Assembly (NCBI GenBank): GCA_031317595.1
Contig: JANCMB010000001.1
Coordinates: 2,421,610-2,485,609, forward strand
From: Glutamicibacter sp. PS
GTDB taxonomy: Bacteria > Actinomycetota > Actinomycetes > Actinomycetales > Micrococcaceae
Length of the DNA: 64,000 nt
Reading direction: 5' to 3'
Of the stretch, positions 41,198-49,989 are shown piece by piece. A model generated the notes under the pieces. It saw only the letters and a list, made by a program, of their open reading frames with translations, had not been told where the DNA came from and searched no databases. Positions within the stretch are counted from its first letter, which is position 1; every line of letters starts with the position of its first letter. Both the position numbers and the translations under genes were made by a program.

Positions 41198-41640
41198 GCG
41201 TCGAGGTCAGCTTCGTGAATAATCAGCGACTTATGGAGTACAGAGCTCTCTGGGCTCTTGAACTGATCGGAGAATGTCACCACAGCACCTTCGACTCGTG
41301 CCTAGCGTCGTTGAATCGCGAGCTTGGCCCGGCCTGCACGGCAGAGGAGCAACCGGTGCTTTTCCGTGAGGCCTCGCGCCACGATCTGCAGTTCATACCG
41401 CCCTTGCGCCGCGATGGAACCCTGAGCTTCGTCGCGGACAGTGACATCGCCGCAGCGCATGCTCAAGTTCTCACCTGCCTGACTCAGCAGGTGCTTCCAC
41501 TTCTCACCCGGCCGCGCTGGGCTGAGTCGGATGCCATCGAGGACATCTTGGGCCGCGGCGGGCAGGGATATCAGACCCCGGCGCGACTCCTTGCAGCACT
41601 GTGTGCACAGGCTGGCACCCGGACCGCTTCGGCGAATTAG
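41194..41640 (+). CDS. Hypothetical protein, third gene of the unknown operon
   Basis: 148 residues from the GTG at 41194, chosen for the GTGA overlap; a frame start at 41104 is possible but lies inside the small gene. SVEVSFVNNQRLMEYRALWALE looks like a beta hairpin and helix; the C-terminal third is helical (HAQVLTCLTQQVLPLLTRP). No family recognised, no membrane segment. Confidence 0.5.
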   Translation: MSVEVSFVNNQRLMEYRALWALELIGECHHSTFDSCLASLNRELGPACTAEEQPVLFREASRHDLQFIPPLRRDGTLSFVADSDIAAAHAQVLTCLTQQVLPLLTRPRWAESDAIEDILGRGGQGYQTPARLLAALCAQAGTRTASAN

Positions 41641-41746
41641 CCGCAAGTGGATGTCTGAAGAAACTGGCGCGGCGTGAAGACACCTCGGTAGCGAGGCTAC
41701 GCGACTGGGTACATGCGTACTGCGCCTAGCCGCCGACTAGCAGGCC

Positions 41747-42559
41747 CTAATGCGCCAGTAGCGCGCGGTGGGCAGCGCCCAGCACACCGGCAGCGTTGTT
41801 GTTCTCGGCCGGGATAATCTTCGCTCGCAGCTCTAGGCCGGGCAGGAATTTCTCATGCTCCACCGAGATCGCCCCGCCAATGATGATCAGATCCGGGCTG
41901 CATAGGAACTCGACATGGGACAGGTAGCGCTGTAAACGCTCGGTGTACTGTTCCCAAGTCAGATTTTCTTCGCGGATCACGCGGGCTGCGGCAGCCAGTT
42001 CGGCAGACTGCCCATCCATGATGAGGTGGCCGAACTCCACGTTGGGGAAAAGCACCCCGTCACGGAACATCGCCGAACCGATTCCGGTACCCAACGTCAA
42101 CACCAGGGTGCTCCCCGGCGCCGGTAGCCCGTCTGTGCCTCGCCCTGCCCCGGCATAGACTTCGGCGATACCGGCGGCGTCGGCGTCGTTGAGCACATGC
42201 ACCGGGCGTCCGAGGATTTCGGTGAGCAAAGCTTCGGCGTTGAGCCCACGCCACTGCGGATCAATATTTGCCGCGGAGTGCACCACACCGTTGGTTACGA
42301 TGCCGGGCACTGTGACGCCTACTGCCGCGCCGTCCAGTGCCGACCCAAATTGCTCGGTCAGGGTGGCGAGAATGCCCGCCATGGCCTTGGCGACCGCCTG
42401 GGGCTGAGCGCCCTCTGGGGTGGGCACCTGTCCAAAGGACGACTCGATCAGGGCCCCGGATGCGTCGATAACACCGAATTTAATGGCAGATCCGCCCAGA
42501 TCCATGCCAATGGCTTGCGGATTGGTGGCACCGGGCGTGTCAGTGATGTTAGCGAGCAT
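41747..42559 (-). CDS. ppgK: Polyphosphate glucokinase
   Basis: 270 residues from the ATG at 42559 (AGGGG before it); a frame start at 42592 has none. ROK-fold sugar kinase: phosphate-binding AIGMDLGGSAIKFGVID at the start, catalytic Asp in HVLNDADAAGIAEVYAGAG and LVLTLGTGIGSAMF, which with the 270-residue length identifies the actinobacterial polyphosphate/ATP glucokinase rather than a larger ROK kinase. Phosphorylates glucose using polyphosphate or ATP. It follows the ROK regulator gene by about 100 bases on the same strand. Confidence 0.9.
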   Translation of the reverse strand: MLANITDTPGATNPQAIGMDLGGSAIKFGVIDASGALIESSFGQVPTPEGAQPQAVAKAMAGILATLTEQFGSALDGAAVGVTVPGIVTNGVVHSAANIDPQWRGLNAEALLTEILGRPVHVLNDADAAGIAEVYAGAGRGTDGLPAPGSTLVLTLGTGIGSAMFRDGVLFPNVEFGHLIMDGQSAELAAAARVIREENLTWEQYTERLQRYLSHVEFLCSPDLIIIGGAISVEHEKFLPGLELRAKIIPAENNNAAGVLGAAHRALLAH

Positions 42560-42662
42560 GATTCCCCTGAAGCTCAGCGTTCTTGGCACCATCGCGTGGA
42601 CAGCGCGACAGAACGCACATTAATTTAGGATTCTTTACGATAACTTTTGCGGGTGCACCCCG

Positions 42663-43820
42663 TCAATGCTGTGACGCTCCGGTGCGATACCTCTGGAAGA
42701 TCACCTCGGCCGCCGCAGAGCGGGCGGCGGCCACTGCTCCAAAGAGCTGTGCCTCATCGCCCAGTTGCGCGGCAAGGATTTCATCGGTCCCCACGCTGCG
42801 GTGAGCCGACAGCCCTGTGCGCACCTGCTCAACGAATCCAGGCACCTGCGCCACTGGCCCGCCGATAAGTATTCGTTGCGGGTCGAGGAATCCGGCGGCG
42901 TTGCCCAACACCTCGATCACCGGCGAGAGGAACTCAGCGCGCCGTGCGGCCTGCTCTTGGTTGGCTGGCTCCCCTTCGAAGAGCTCTATCACCTCGGGCA
43001 CCGCCACACGCCCCTGTCCGGGAACCGTGAATCCAACCTCCATCAAATGCTCGATGAGGTTGCTTTTGCCATAGGCCTGATAGCTCAACTCCGCCGCGGT
43101 GCCACGATATCCGCGGTACACGGCGCCATCGAGCACTAGACCGGCGCCAATGCCCGGCCCGAAATAAACCAGCAAGAGGCTCGAGGCCTGTTGGCCCGCA
43201 CCGGCCATATACTCACCCAACGCCATCCAGTTCACGTCGTTGTCGACCAGTAGCGGGGCGCCGGTAACCCGTTTGCAGACCGTGGCCAGGTCTGCCTGAG
43301 CCGCAGGTAAGACCGGGTTAGGTACCGTCAGCGTGCGATCACTGTCGCGCAATACCGGGGCGCTGACGCTGAGCGTCGCGTAAATGCAGCGACTACCGAC
43401 CCGCCTGATCATCTGTTGCAACTCGGTCTCGAGCAGGGCTTCGAGTTCATCGGCGGATATATCGGCGGGCAAGGGCGCGGCCGCACGCTCGAGCTTCGCT
43501 CCGGCCACATCGCTGGCTTGCAGCACCAGCGAGCCGGCATGCACGAATACCGAGAGCAGGTGCCCATACCCCGGGTTGAGCGCGTAGTACTCGGGACTGG
43601 GCCCACGCTGGGTGGGCACATCGGCCGGTGCCGGCACCACATGAACCAGCTGCGCGTCGAGCAAACGCCCCATTGCTTGCGAAGCGGTGGGTTTGGAGAG
43701 CTTCAGTTCGCGCGATAGTTCGCTACGGCTACAGGTGCCCTGCTCGAGCAAATGTTGAAAAATCAGCCGGTCGGTCATCACGGCCACGGTTTGCGGCCCC
43801 AGCGGTGCTGCGGGATTCAT
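42663..43820 (-). CDS. ROK family transcriptional regulator
   Basis: 385 residues. Winged helix at about 12-75 (TDRLIFQHLLEQGTCSRSELSRELKLSKPTASQAMGRL), then a ROK domain with LLVDNDVNWMALGEYM and LLLVYFGPGIGAGLVLDGAVYRG. The usual zinc-cysteine cluster of ROK proteins is not apparent. NagC/XylR-like repressors bind a sugar or sugar phosphate; the glucokinase gene downstream suggests glucose or a relative. Coupled by a four-base ATGA overlap to the phosphatase gene upstream. Confidence 0.9.
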   Translation of the reverse strand: MNPAAPLGPQTVAVMTDRLIFQHLLEQGTCSRSELSRELKLSKPTASQAMGRLLDAQLVHVVPAPADVPTQRGPSPEYYALNPGYGHLLSVFVHAGSLVLQASDVAGAKLERAAAPLPADISADELEALLETELQQMIRRVGSRCIYATLSVSAPVLRDSDRTLTVPNPVLPAAQADLATVCKRVTGAPLLVDNDVNWMALGEYMAGAGQQASSLLLVYFGPGIGAGLVLDGAVYRGYRGTAAELSYQAYGKSNLIEHLMEVGFTVPGQGRVAVPEVIELFEGEPANQEQAARRAEFLSPVIEVLGNAAGFLDPQRILIGGPVAQVPGFVEQVRTGLSAHRSVGTDEILAAQLGDEAQLFGAVAAARSAAAEVIFQRYRTGASQH

Positions 43821-44542
43821 CGGCTCACCAGCCTCTGCTCGAGGGATCGTAGATCCGCGGCGGATAGACCGTAGTAGCGAAGGTAGCCAACGACGCTTCC
43901 ATGTTGTCTTTCAATGCTTTCAATCGCGGTGTTCAGCCCGGCAATGGTGGTGCCCACCAGCAACTCACGCGACCGTTGCCCAAGGGTGATGCCCTGCGCC
44001 TTGGCGTTCTTGGTGACCAGACTGAACCATGCGCCGGAGAGTTCATCGGTGGACCGGGCGTAGTCGGCAAAGACGGCGTGACGGTTCGCTCCCACGGCGA
44101 GCAACAGCAAGGCAACGGCCACTCCGGTGCGGTCCTTGCCGGCGGTACAGTGCACGAGGGTCGGTCGCTCGGCGTGAGCGACATGTTCCGCGATCCGCAC
44201 CCACACCGGTCCGTGCTCGTGCACCAGGGTGAGATAAATTTCCTCGAGGCCCGGCATATCTGCCGGATTGCCGATCGCGGCCTCCAACAGCGGGATGCGC
44301 GTACGGGTGCTGTGATTCAAGGTTTGCGGAAACCCGGGAAAATGGGAGGCTTCGGATTCGCTGCGAAGATCAAAGATCTCCCCGACCCCTGCGGCGCTCA
44401 TCCAGTCGGTTAATGACTGGTCGATGTGAAAGGGCGCGGCGCTGCGGAACAATACATTGTCGCGGATGACTCCCCCTTGCACGGGTATGCCACCGGCTTG
44501 GCGCAGATTGGCGATAACCGGCATCGTGGGCAGGGGTCCCAT
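43817..44542 (-). CDS. Tyrosine-protein phosphatase (dual-specificity type)
   Basis: 241 residues from the ATG at 44542, which has AAGGAG; the longer frame to 44809 has no family character. The active-site loop is HCTAGKDRTGVAVALLL with nucleophile Cys132 and Arg138; DLRSESEASHFPG carries the N-terminal motif of the PF13350 group (MptpB-like, actinobacterial). Removes phosphate from tyrosine or from lipids such as phosphoinositides. First gene of the operon phosphatase, ROK regulator, glucokinase; why a phosphatase shares an operon with sugar control is not evident. Confidence 0.9.
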   Translation of the reverse strand: MGPLPTMPVIANLRQAGGIPVQGGVIRDNVLFRSAAPFHIDQSLTDWMSAAGVGEIFDLRSESEASHFPGFPQTLNHSTRTRIPLLEAAIGNPADMPGLEEIYLTLVHEHGPVWVRIAEHVAHAERPTLVHCTAGKDRTGVAVALLLLAVGANRHAVFADYARSTDELSGAWFSLVTKNAKAQGITLGQRSRELLVGTTIAGLNTAIESIERQHGSVVGYLRYYGLSAADLRSLEQRLVSR

Positions 44543-44680
44543 CGCACTCCTTCGCTCTAAGAATGGTCCCTTCCACATTAGTGCACCGTCGAGGTCGGCG
44601 AATATAGCCCAGCCACGGACACGCCTCGATGTCAGTGGCCCGATGTTAGAGTCACAGCAAGCCAATTTCAGGGAGTGAGC

Positions 44681-45715
44681 ATGAAAGCAACGTTTCTGCA
44701 CGGTCAGGGTGATATCCGCGTCGAAGAGGTCAAGGACGCACGGATTGTCGAACCCAGCGACGCACTGGTACGGGTGGTGCGCAGCTGCATCTGCGGCTCT
44801 GATCTGCACCCCTACCGCAGCGACCGGGCGCTAGAAAAGCCAGCGGGCATTGGGCATGAATTCATCGGTGAGGTTCTCGAAACCGGTTCCGAGGTTTCTT
44901 CCCTGCGCGCCGGGGATCTCGTTATCGGTCCCTTCATGGTCTCGTGCGGCAACTGCGAAATGTGCGCGGCCGGCCTGTTTACCTCCTGCCTGCACGGCGG
45001 AGGCTACTCGGCAATGACCGGTAACGGCTGTCAGGCCGAACTCATCCGGGTACCACTGGCCGAAGGCACATTGGTCCCGGTGGAACCCGGAATTTCGCCC
45101 GAACACTATGCCAGCTTGCTCACCCTGTCCGATGTCTACGGCACCGGTTTCCATGCCGCCCACACCGCTAAGGTGTCCGCCGGTGACACTGTGGCTGTTA
45201 TCGGTGACGGTGCCGTGGGACTCTTGGCCGTGCTGAGCGCCCAGCAGCTCGGGGCCGAACGCATCATCTTGATGGGACGTCATCAGGCGCGCACCGACTT
45301 AGGGCGCCAGTTTGGCGCCACCGATGTGGTGGCCGAGCGCGGTGCGAAGGGCATCGCCCGCGTGCGTGAGCTCGCCGGTGGTCTCGGAGTGCATAAGGTG
45401 CTCGAGGCGGTGGGTCATATGCCGGCCTTTGAACAGGCGCTCGGGATCGTGCGACCGGGCGGAACCATCAGCCGGGTCGGCGTGCCGCAGTATTCGCAGG
45501 GCCATGTGGGACGCAAATTCTTTGGCAATAACATCACGCTGACCGGTGGAGTCGCGCCGGTGCGCGGCTATGTCAAGCGCCTGCTGCCGGGCATTCTCGA
45601 TGGCTCGGTCAACCCCGGACTGGTCTTTGATGCCGAACTACCGCTGGAGCGTGCCGCGGAAGGGTATGCGGCCATGGATCAGCGTCGCGCCCTGAAAGTC
45701 ATGCTGGTGCCCTAA
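44681..45715 (+). CDS. Zinc-dependent alcohol dehydrogenase family protein
   Basis: 344 residues from the ATG at 44681 (GGGAG six bases upstream; the GTG at 44675 falls on that site). MDR fold: catalytic zinc ligands in CICGSDLH (Cys38) and GIGHEFIGE (His-Glu), a structural zinc site as CGNCEMCAAGLFTSC (four cysteines), and the nucleotide-binding VAVIGDGAVGLLAVLSA. Oxidises an alcohol or reduces an aldehyde. Divergent from the phosphatase gene. The stop is part of a small hairpin shared with the convergent stress-protein gene. Confidence 0.93.
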   Translation: MKATFLHGQGDIRVEEVKDARIVEPSDALVRVVRSCICGSDLHPYRSDRALEKPAGIGHEFIGEVLETGSEVSSLRAGDLVIGPFMVSCGNCEMCAAGLFTSCLHGGGYSAMTGNGCQAELIRVPLAEGTLVPVEPGISPEHYASLLTLSDVYGTGFHAAHTAKVSAGDTVAVIGDGAVGLLAVLSAQQLGAERIILMGRHQARTDLGRQFGATDVVAERGAKGIARVRELAGGLGVHKVLEAVGHMPAFEQALGIVRPGGTISRVGVPQYSQGHVGRKFFGNNITLTGGVAPVRGYVKRLLPGILDGSVNPGLVFDAELPLERAAEGYAAMDQRRALKVMLVP

Positions 45716-45730
45716 GCGTGCGCTCAGGGC
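45709..45730. terminator. Compact hairpin spanning two convergent stop codons
   Basis: GCCCT-A-AGCG-TG-CGCT-C-AGGGC folds back on itself and contains the TAA of the dehydrogenase gene and the TGA of the stress-protein gene. No T run follows, so a bidirectional terminator is only possible. Confidence 0.4.
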
Positions 45731-46182
45731 GCGGGGGTTACTTCCTGGGGCACGACCATTACCGGGATCGGCTGGTGGTGTGCCAGATAGACGGCCACCG
45801 AGCCGTCGAGTAGTTCGGCGAACCGGCTGCGCAGCCCCGCGTGCCGGGTACCAACCACGATCACGCGCGCGCCAACCTCTTGGGCCACGGCCGCCAGGGC
45901 TTTCCCTGCATCGCCCGAGACCATCCGAAGTTCGGTGGGTACCGAGGTCTGCTCGGTGACCGCGGTGATCCGCTGTGCCAGTTCGGCATCAAATTCCGGG
46001 GGCTCATCAAGCGGGTGCGCCGCCGGTGGGTTGACTAAACTATCGGCCACGAGCCGGCCGGTCTGCACTTGAACGCACAGCAACCGGGCGGATAGGCCCT
46101 GTGCAAGACTCAGCGCCTGCTCCAGTACAACCGGTGCTTGATCCGAGTCGATGCCCAGCAGGATGACGTCGGCGGTGTCCAT
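45724..46182 (-). CDS. Universal stress protein
   Basis: 152 residues, one UspA domain: VILLGIDSDQAPVVLEQALSLA at the start, and an ATP-binding tail in the form VIVVGTRHAGLRSRFAELLDGSVA, near the usual GxxGxxxxxxxxxGSVA loop with Gly-Thr-Arg in place of the second glycine. Binds ATP or adenylates in stress or slow growth. GTGAGGGCC precedes the ATG. It precedes nothing on its strand and stands alone. Confidence 0.88.
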   Translation of the reverse strand: MDTADVILLGIDSDQAPVVLEQALSLAQGLSARLLCVQVQTGRLVADSLVNPPAAHPLDEPPEFDAELAQRITAVTEQTSVPTELRMVSGDAGKALAAVAQEVGARVIVVGTRHAGLRSRFAELLDGSVAVYLAHHQPIPVMVVPQEVTPAP

Positions 46183-46250
46183 CTTCGGCCCTCACTTTCG
46201 CAGGCTTGGTACCTCACAGTATGGCAGACAGACACCGCCGCGCCCAGAGC

Positions 46251-47462
46251 CTAAAGGGACTCGAGATCGATCTGCGGATCGCGGAGTCGTTCGGGCTCGA
46301 TGGAGCGTCCGATCAAGCCCCGCAACGTGTCGTTGACATCCCACAGGTTCACGTTCATGGCCGCACGAATCACGCCCTCACGCAGGTAGAACACGATGAA
46401 TTCGTCCTCCCCACCGCGGAATTCCGCCTCATCGCCGGCCTCGGCCTGCCCGACGAACTCCATGCCCACATCAAACTGGTCGGTGAAGAAGTACGGGTAC
46501 CAGTCATACTCATCATCGCCGCCGGTCAATGTGCTGGCCGCCAGAGCGCCCTGGCGGGCCGCGTTATCCCAGTGTTCCACGCGCAGCTGGCGCCGCAGGG
46601 TGGTGTTGAAGGCCTGAGCCACATCGCCGATAGCCAGAACGTTCGAGTCGCTACTGCGCAACGATGCATCGACAACGATGCCGGAGTCGGTTTGGATCCC
46701 GGCCGCGGCGGCCAACTCGGTGTTGGGTACGGCACCGATGGCCAACAGAACGTGGTCGGCACGGATCGGCTCGGCGTCCGTATCGACCAGTAGTTCCCCA
46801 TGATCGGCATGGATCGAGCGAACCTTGGTCTGTAGCTTGAAGTCGACTCCCTGCGCACGGTGTATCTTCAACAAGTGCTCGCCGAAGCGCTCGCCGAGCA
46901 CGGCAGCTAGGGGTATGGCATCCGGGGTGATGACGGTGACCTTCGCACCCAGCTGGGTGGCGGAAGCGGCGACCTCCATCCCGATCCATCCCGAACCGAC
47001 AATGGCCAGGGTGCTCCCCTCGCCAAGGTTCTCACGTAGGGCCTGGGAATCTTCGATGCTCCGCAGCAGGTGCACCCCGGGGAGCTGGGCGCCTTCAATC
47101 GGAGCGGATCCCCCGGTATTCGGCCGGGCACCGGTGGCCAGCACCAACTGGTCGTAGCCGAGGCTGGTTCCGTCCGAGAGACGCACCACCCGTTCGGCCC
47201 GGTCCAAGCCGGTGACGGTGACCCCGCGCTGCAGGGTGATGTCGTGCTCGGTGTAATACTCTTCCTCGCGCACGGTGAAATCCTTGACCGCGCTCTTTCC
47301 CTGCAGAAAGTCCTTCGATAGCGGCGGACGCTCATAGGGAAGATGCTCTTCGGAGGATATGAGGGTGATTTGGCCAGCGTGGCCGCGCTTGCGTAGTTCG
47401 ATGGCGGTGGTCGCGCCGGCTAGACCGCCACCGACAATCACAATATGTTCACTGTGGCTCAT
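46251..47462 (-). CDS. NAD(P)/FAD-dependent oxidoreductase, ferredoxin reductase type
   Basis: 403 residues. FAD Rossmann motif IVIVGGGLAGATTAIELRKRG at 7-27, NAD(P) motif LAIVGSGWIGMEVAASATQLG at about 152-172, FAD-contact VLAIGDVAQAFN near 285 and a C-terminal reductase domain. It is built like ThcD/RhdA reductases that pass electrons from NADH to a ferredoxin or rubredoxin feeding a cytochrome P450 or dioxygenase. No ferredoxin or oxygenase gene is adjacent, so the partner is unknown. Confidence 0.9.
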   Translation of the reverse strand: MSHSEHIVIVGGGLAGATTAIELRKRGHAGQITLISSEEHLPYERPPLSKDFLQGKSAVKDFTVREEEYYTEHDITLQRGVTVTGLDRAERVVRLSDGTSLGYDQLVLATGARPNTGGSAPIEGAQLPGVHLLRSIEDSQALRENLGEGSTLAIVGSGWIGMEVAASATQLGAKVTVITPDAIPLAAVLGERFGEHLLKIHRAQGVDFKLQTKVRSIHADHGELLVDTDAEPIRADHVLLAIGAVPNTELAAAAGIQTDSGIVVDASLRSSDSNVLAIGDVAQAFNTTLRRQLRVEHWDNAARQGALAASTLTGGDDEYDWYPYFFTDQFDVGMEFVGQAEAGDEAEFRGGEDEFIVFYLREGVIRAAMNVNLWDVNDTLRGLIGRSIEPERLRDPQIDLESL

Positions 47463-47595
47463 GTTGCTCTACCTCCTAGTTATTGGTTCGAGGCGTCACA
47501 ATCCCGATCCAAACATCCATTGGGCCCTACTGGCAATGCCTTGGCGGCACATGACGTAGCACGAGGGCAACCTGCCTTGCCCCGAAACGAACAAA

Positions 47596-47635
47596 CGGGC
47601 CACTTGCAGCACCTCGTGGTGTTGCAAGTGGCCCG
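47596..47635 (-). terminator. Terminator of the BCCT transporter gene
   Basis: A 13-bp stem (CGGGCCACTTGCA with TGCAAGTGGCCCG) topped by CACC-TCGT-GGTG, followed on the minus strand by TTTGTTCGTTT, 18 bases after the transporter stop. Confidence 0.9.
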
Positions 47636-47652
47636 CTGACGTATCCGCAGAA

Positions 47653-49512
47653 CTACTTCGTGGGTTTCTTTCCCGAACCGGTATCGCGGCGCAGACCGCC
47701 GCGGGTGCGTGAAATGCGGTAGTCGATACGGTCATCGACGTAGCGCCGCAGTTCGGGCATGTCTTCCACGTTGTTCATCAGCTCGCCGGAGACGTGCTCG
47801 GTCAGCGCATCGAGGTGACGCCGCTGGTCGTGGTAGTCCAAGACCCGCGACTCGTAGCTCAGTCCGCGAATCGTGGCGATCGCCATCAGGATCATGATCA
47901 CGCTGAAGGGCAACGCTGTGGCCAGCGAACCGGCCTGCAGAGTACTCAGACCGCCGGCCAGCAGCAGCCCGATAGCGAGCAGACCCTCAAGGACAGCCCA
48001 CAGCACACGCGACCAGGTCGGTGGGTTCGGGTGACCACCCGAGGCGAGCATGTCCACCACCAAGGAACCGGAGTCGGAGGAGGTGATGAAGAAGATTGCA
48101 ACCAGAATGATGGCCACCACGGAGAAGATCTGCCCCAGTGGCAGGCCGTGGAGCACGGTGAACAGCGAACCCTCGGCCGACACCTCTCCGTCCTGAACCA
48201 GGTCGCCCTCGCCGAAGAACTGACGGAAGATGCCCGAACCACCCATGATGGAGAACCACAGGAAGCCTACCAGGGTCGGCACCAGAAGGACGCCGAAAAC
48301 GAACTGGCGCACGGTGCGACCACGCGAAATACGGGCGATGAAGATGCCGACGAACGGTGCCCAAGCGATCCACCAGCCCCAGTAGAACACGGTCCAGGAG
48401 GAGAACCAGCTTTCGGCCGCTTCGCTGTGCTGAAAGGCGCCAACATCGAAGGTCATGTTGAAAATGTTGGCCAGATATACGCCTAGGGACTGCACGAAGT
48501 TCTGCAGCAGGAACAGCGTCGGCCCGAGAACGAGCACCGAAATCATCAACAGACCGGCCACGGACAGGTTGATGTTCGACAGCCACTTAATGCCGGCGCC
48601 CAGACCACTGATCACCGAAAGCGTGGCGAGGAAGGTAATCACAACGATCAGAATGACCAGCAGGGTGTTATCCGCGGTCTCAACGATGCCGATGGCCTTC
48701 ATACCGGAGCTGATCTGCTGAACGCCCAGGCCCAGCGAGGTCGCCACGCCGAAGACGGTGCCGAAAATGGCTAGCACGTCGATAACGTCACCGAGCCAAC
48801 CCTTGACGCGATCGCCCAGGATTGGTTCCAACGCCCAGCGAATGGACACCGGACGACCGCGACGGTGGATGGCGTAGGCCAGGGCCAGACCGATGACGGC
48901 GTATACGGCCCACGGGTGCAGGCCCCAGTGGATGAAGGTCTGCGCCATGGCCAGACCAGTCAGTTCGGCCTGCGATCCGTCCCATCCCGGCTTCGGGTCG
49001 ACGGTGGCGTAGATCAGTGGCTCACCGACGCCGTAGAAGACCAGGCCGATGCCCATACCGGCGGCAAAGAGCATGGCAAACCAAGAGATCAGGCCAAATT
49101 CGGGTTTCTCGTGATCGTGACCGAGGGTGATCCGCCCCAGCTTGGAGAAGCCGATGACCAGCACGAGGGCCACGAACAAGCCGATAATCAGCATGTAGTA
49201 CCAGCCCAGATTCTTCACGATCCAGCTCTGGGTCGTGGAGAAGACGGTGCTGGCCCCGGTTGGGGAAAGGATGGCAAAAATTGCCACGCCCAAGATCACG
49301 AGCAAGGCAGGCCAGAAGACGGCCGGGGCGATACCGCCCTTGCCAATGCGCACACCTTGACGACGCAGCTTTGCGGTGATCTGCGCATCGCTGTCATCCT
49401 CGGCGATATGCATATGCACCGGAATTGGTGCCGTGTGTGGATGGGCAGGCTCTAGCAGTAAGCCCTGCTCATCTGCGCGGGGTTCTTCCCCGTTCGTCTC
49501 TATATTCGTCAT
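47653..49512 (-). CDS. BCCT family transporter, probable glycine betaine carrier
   Basis: 619 residues, twelve helices between about 65 and 560 with cytosolic tails of about 60 residues at both ends, as in BetP. The glycine-rich FAAGMGIGLVFYGVGEPL helix is the betaine type (GMGIG), and VFYWGWWIAWAPFVGIFIARISRGRTVRQF is the family signature with the substrate-binding tryptophans. The C-terminal tail is charged and, as in BetP, may sense osmotic stress. Imports betaine or a related ammonium compound with sodium. Given the sarcosine oxidase genes in the same window, betaine may also serve as food through sarcosine. Confidence 0.93.
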   Translation of the reverse strand: MTNIETNGEEPRADEQGLLLEPAHPHTAPIPVHMHIAEDDSDAQITAKLRRQGVRIGKGGIAPAVFWPALLVILGVAIFAILSPTGASTVFSTTQSWIVKNLGWYYMLIIGLFVALVLVIGFSKLGRITLGHDHEKPEFGLISWFAMLFAAGMGIGLVFYGVGEPLIYATVDPKPGWDGSQAELTGLAMAQTFIHWGLHPWAVYAVIGLALAYAIHRRGRPVSIRWALEPILGDRVKGWLGDVIDVLAIFGTVFGVATSLGLGVQQISSGMKAIGIVETADNTLLVILIVVITFLATLSVISGLGAGIKWLSNINLSVAGLLMISVLVLGPTLFLLQNFVQSLGVYLANIFNMTFDVGAFQHSEAAESWFSSWTVFYWGWWIAWAPFVGIFIARISRGRTVRQFVFGVLLVPTLVGFLWFSIMGGSGIFRQFFGEGDLVQDGEVSAEGSLFTVLHGLPLGQIFSVVAIILVAIFFITSSDSGSLVVDMLASGGHPNPPTWSRVLWAVLEGLLAIGLLLAGGLSTLQAGSLATALPFSVIMILMAIATIRGLSYESRVLDYHDQRRHLDALTEHVSGELMNNVEDMPELRRYVDDRIDYRISRTRGGLRRDTGSGKKPTK

Positions 49513-49989
49513 TGTTCACAATCTTTTCGTTATGACCACTCTCGTTCTTTCTTTAATAGCCTTGTCGCTCGTCGTTGATCTTTCAACCTGAGAATGCGAA
49601 AATATGGATTTTTCTAGGGTTAGAGCCGCCGGTCCGCACGAGACCAGCGCGAGCAGTTTTTTGCGCACGGCACCTCCAGTCCAAGATCGCAGAATCGACA
49701 TAACCTCAGTTCATCTGCGGTATATGAGCCGATTCGCGGCGGCTCAAGCGCTCGAGGAGTCAGCCTGCCTAGCCAACGGCAAGTCCTCCAGGTCACAAAT
49801 TGTCCCTTGAGACCTATTTCACGAAAATCGGTTGCGCCCCGCAACCATGCGAAATCCTGATACAGGGCCCCTGGCGGTTAACCCATCGGTCGCTTTAGCT
49901 TCACCAACCTGAAATCATTACAGGTCAACCTCGGGATCAAGCGACGCTTTAGAACCTGTGAAGCGAGACTTCGACCCTCGATAGGACTG
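49513..49989. promoter_or_regulatory. Divergent region between the BCCT transporter and phoA
   Basis: 477 bases without a supportable gene. At 49830-49846 is the perfect inverted repeat GGTTGCG-CCC-CGCAACC; at 49876-49883 the palindrome GGTTAACC; at 49907-49925 ACCTG-N9-CAGGT, which with CTTCACC before it recalls a PhoP-type direct/inverted element and lies 65 bases before phoA. Phosphate control of phoA is expected of the family; the exact box is inferred. Confidence 0.4.

Noticed and set aside
41045-41640. One gene split by a sequencing frameshift
   Set aside because: The GTGA overlap and separate ribosome binding site explain the two frames; the possibility is kept as a check rather than a call.
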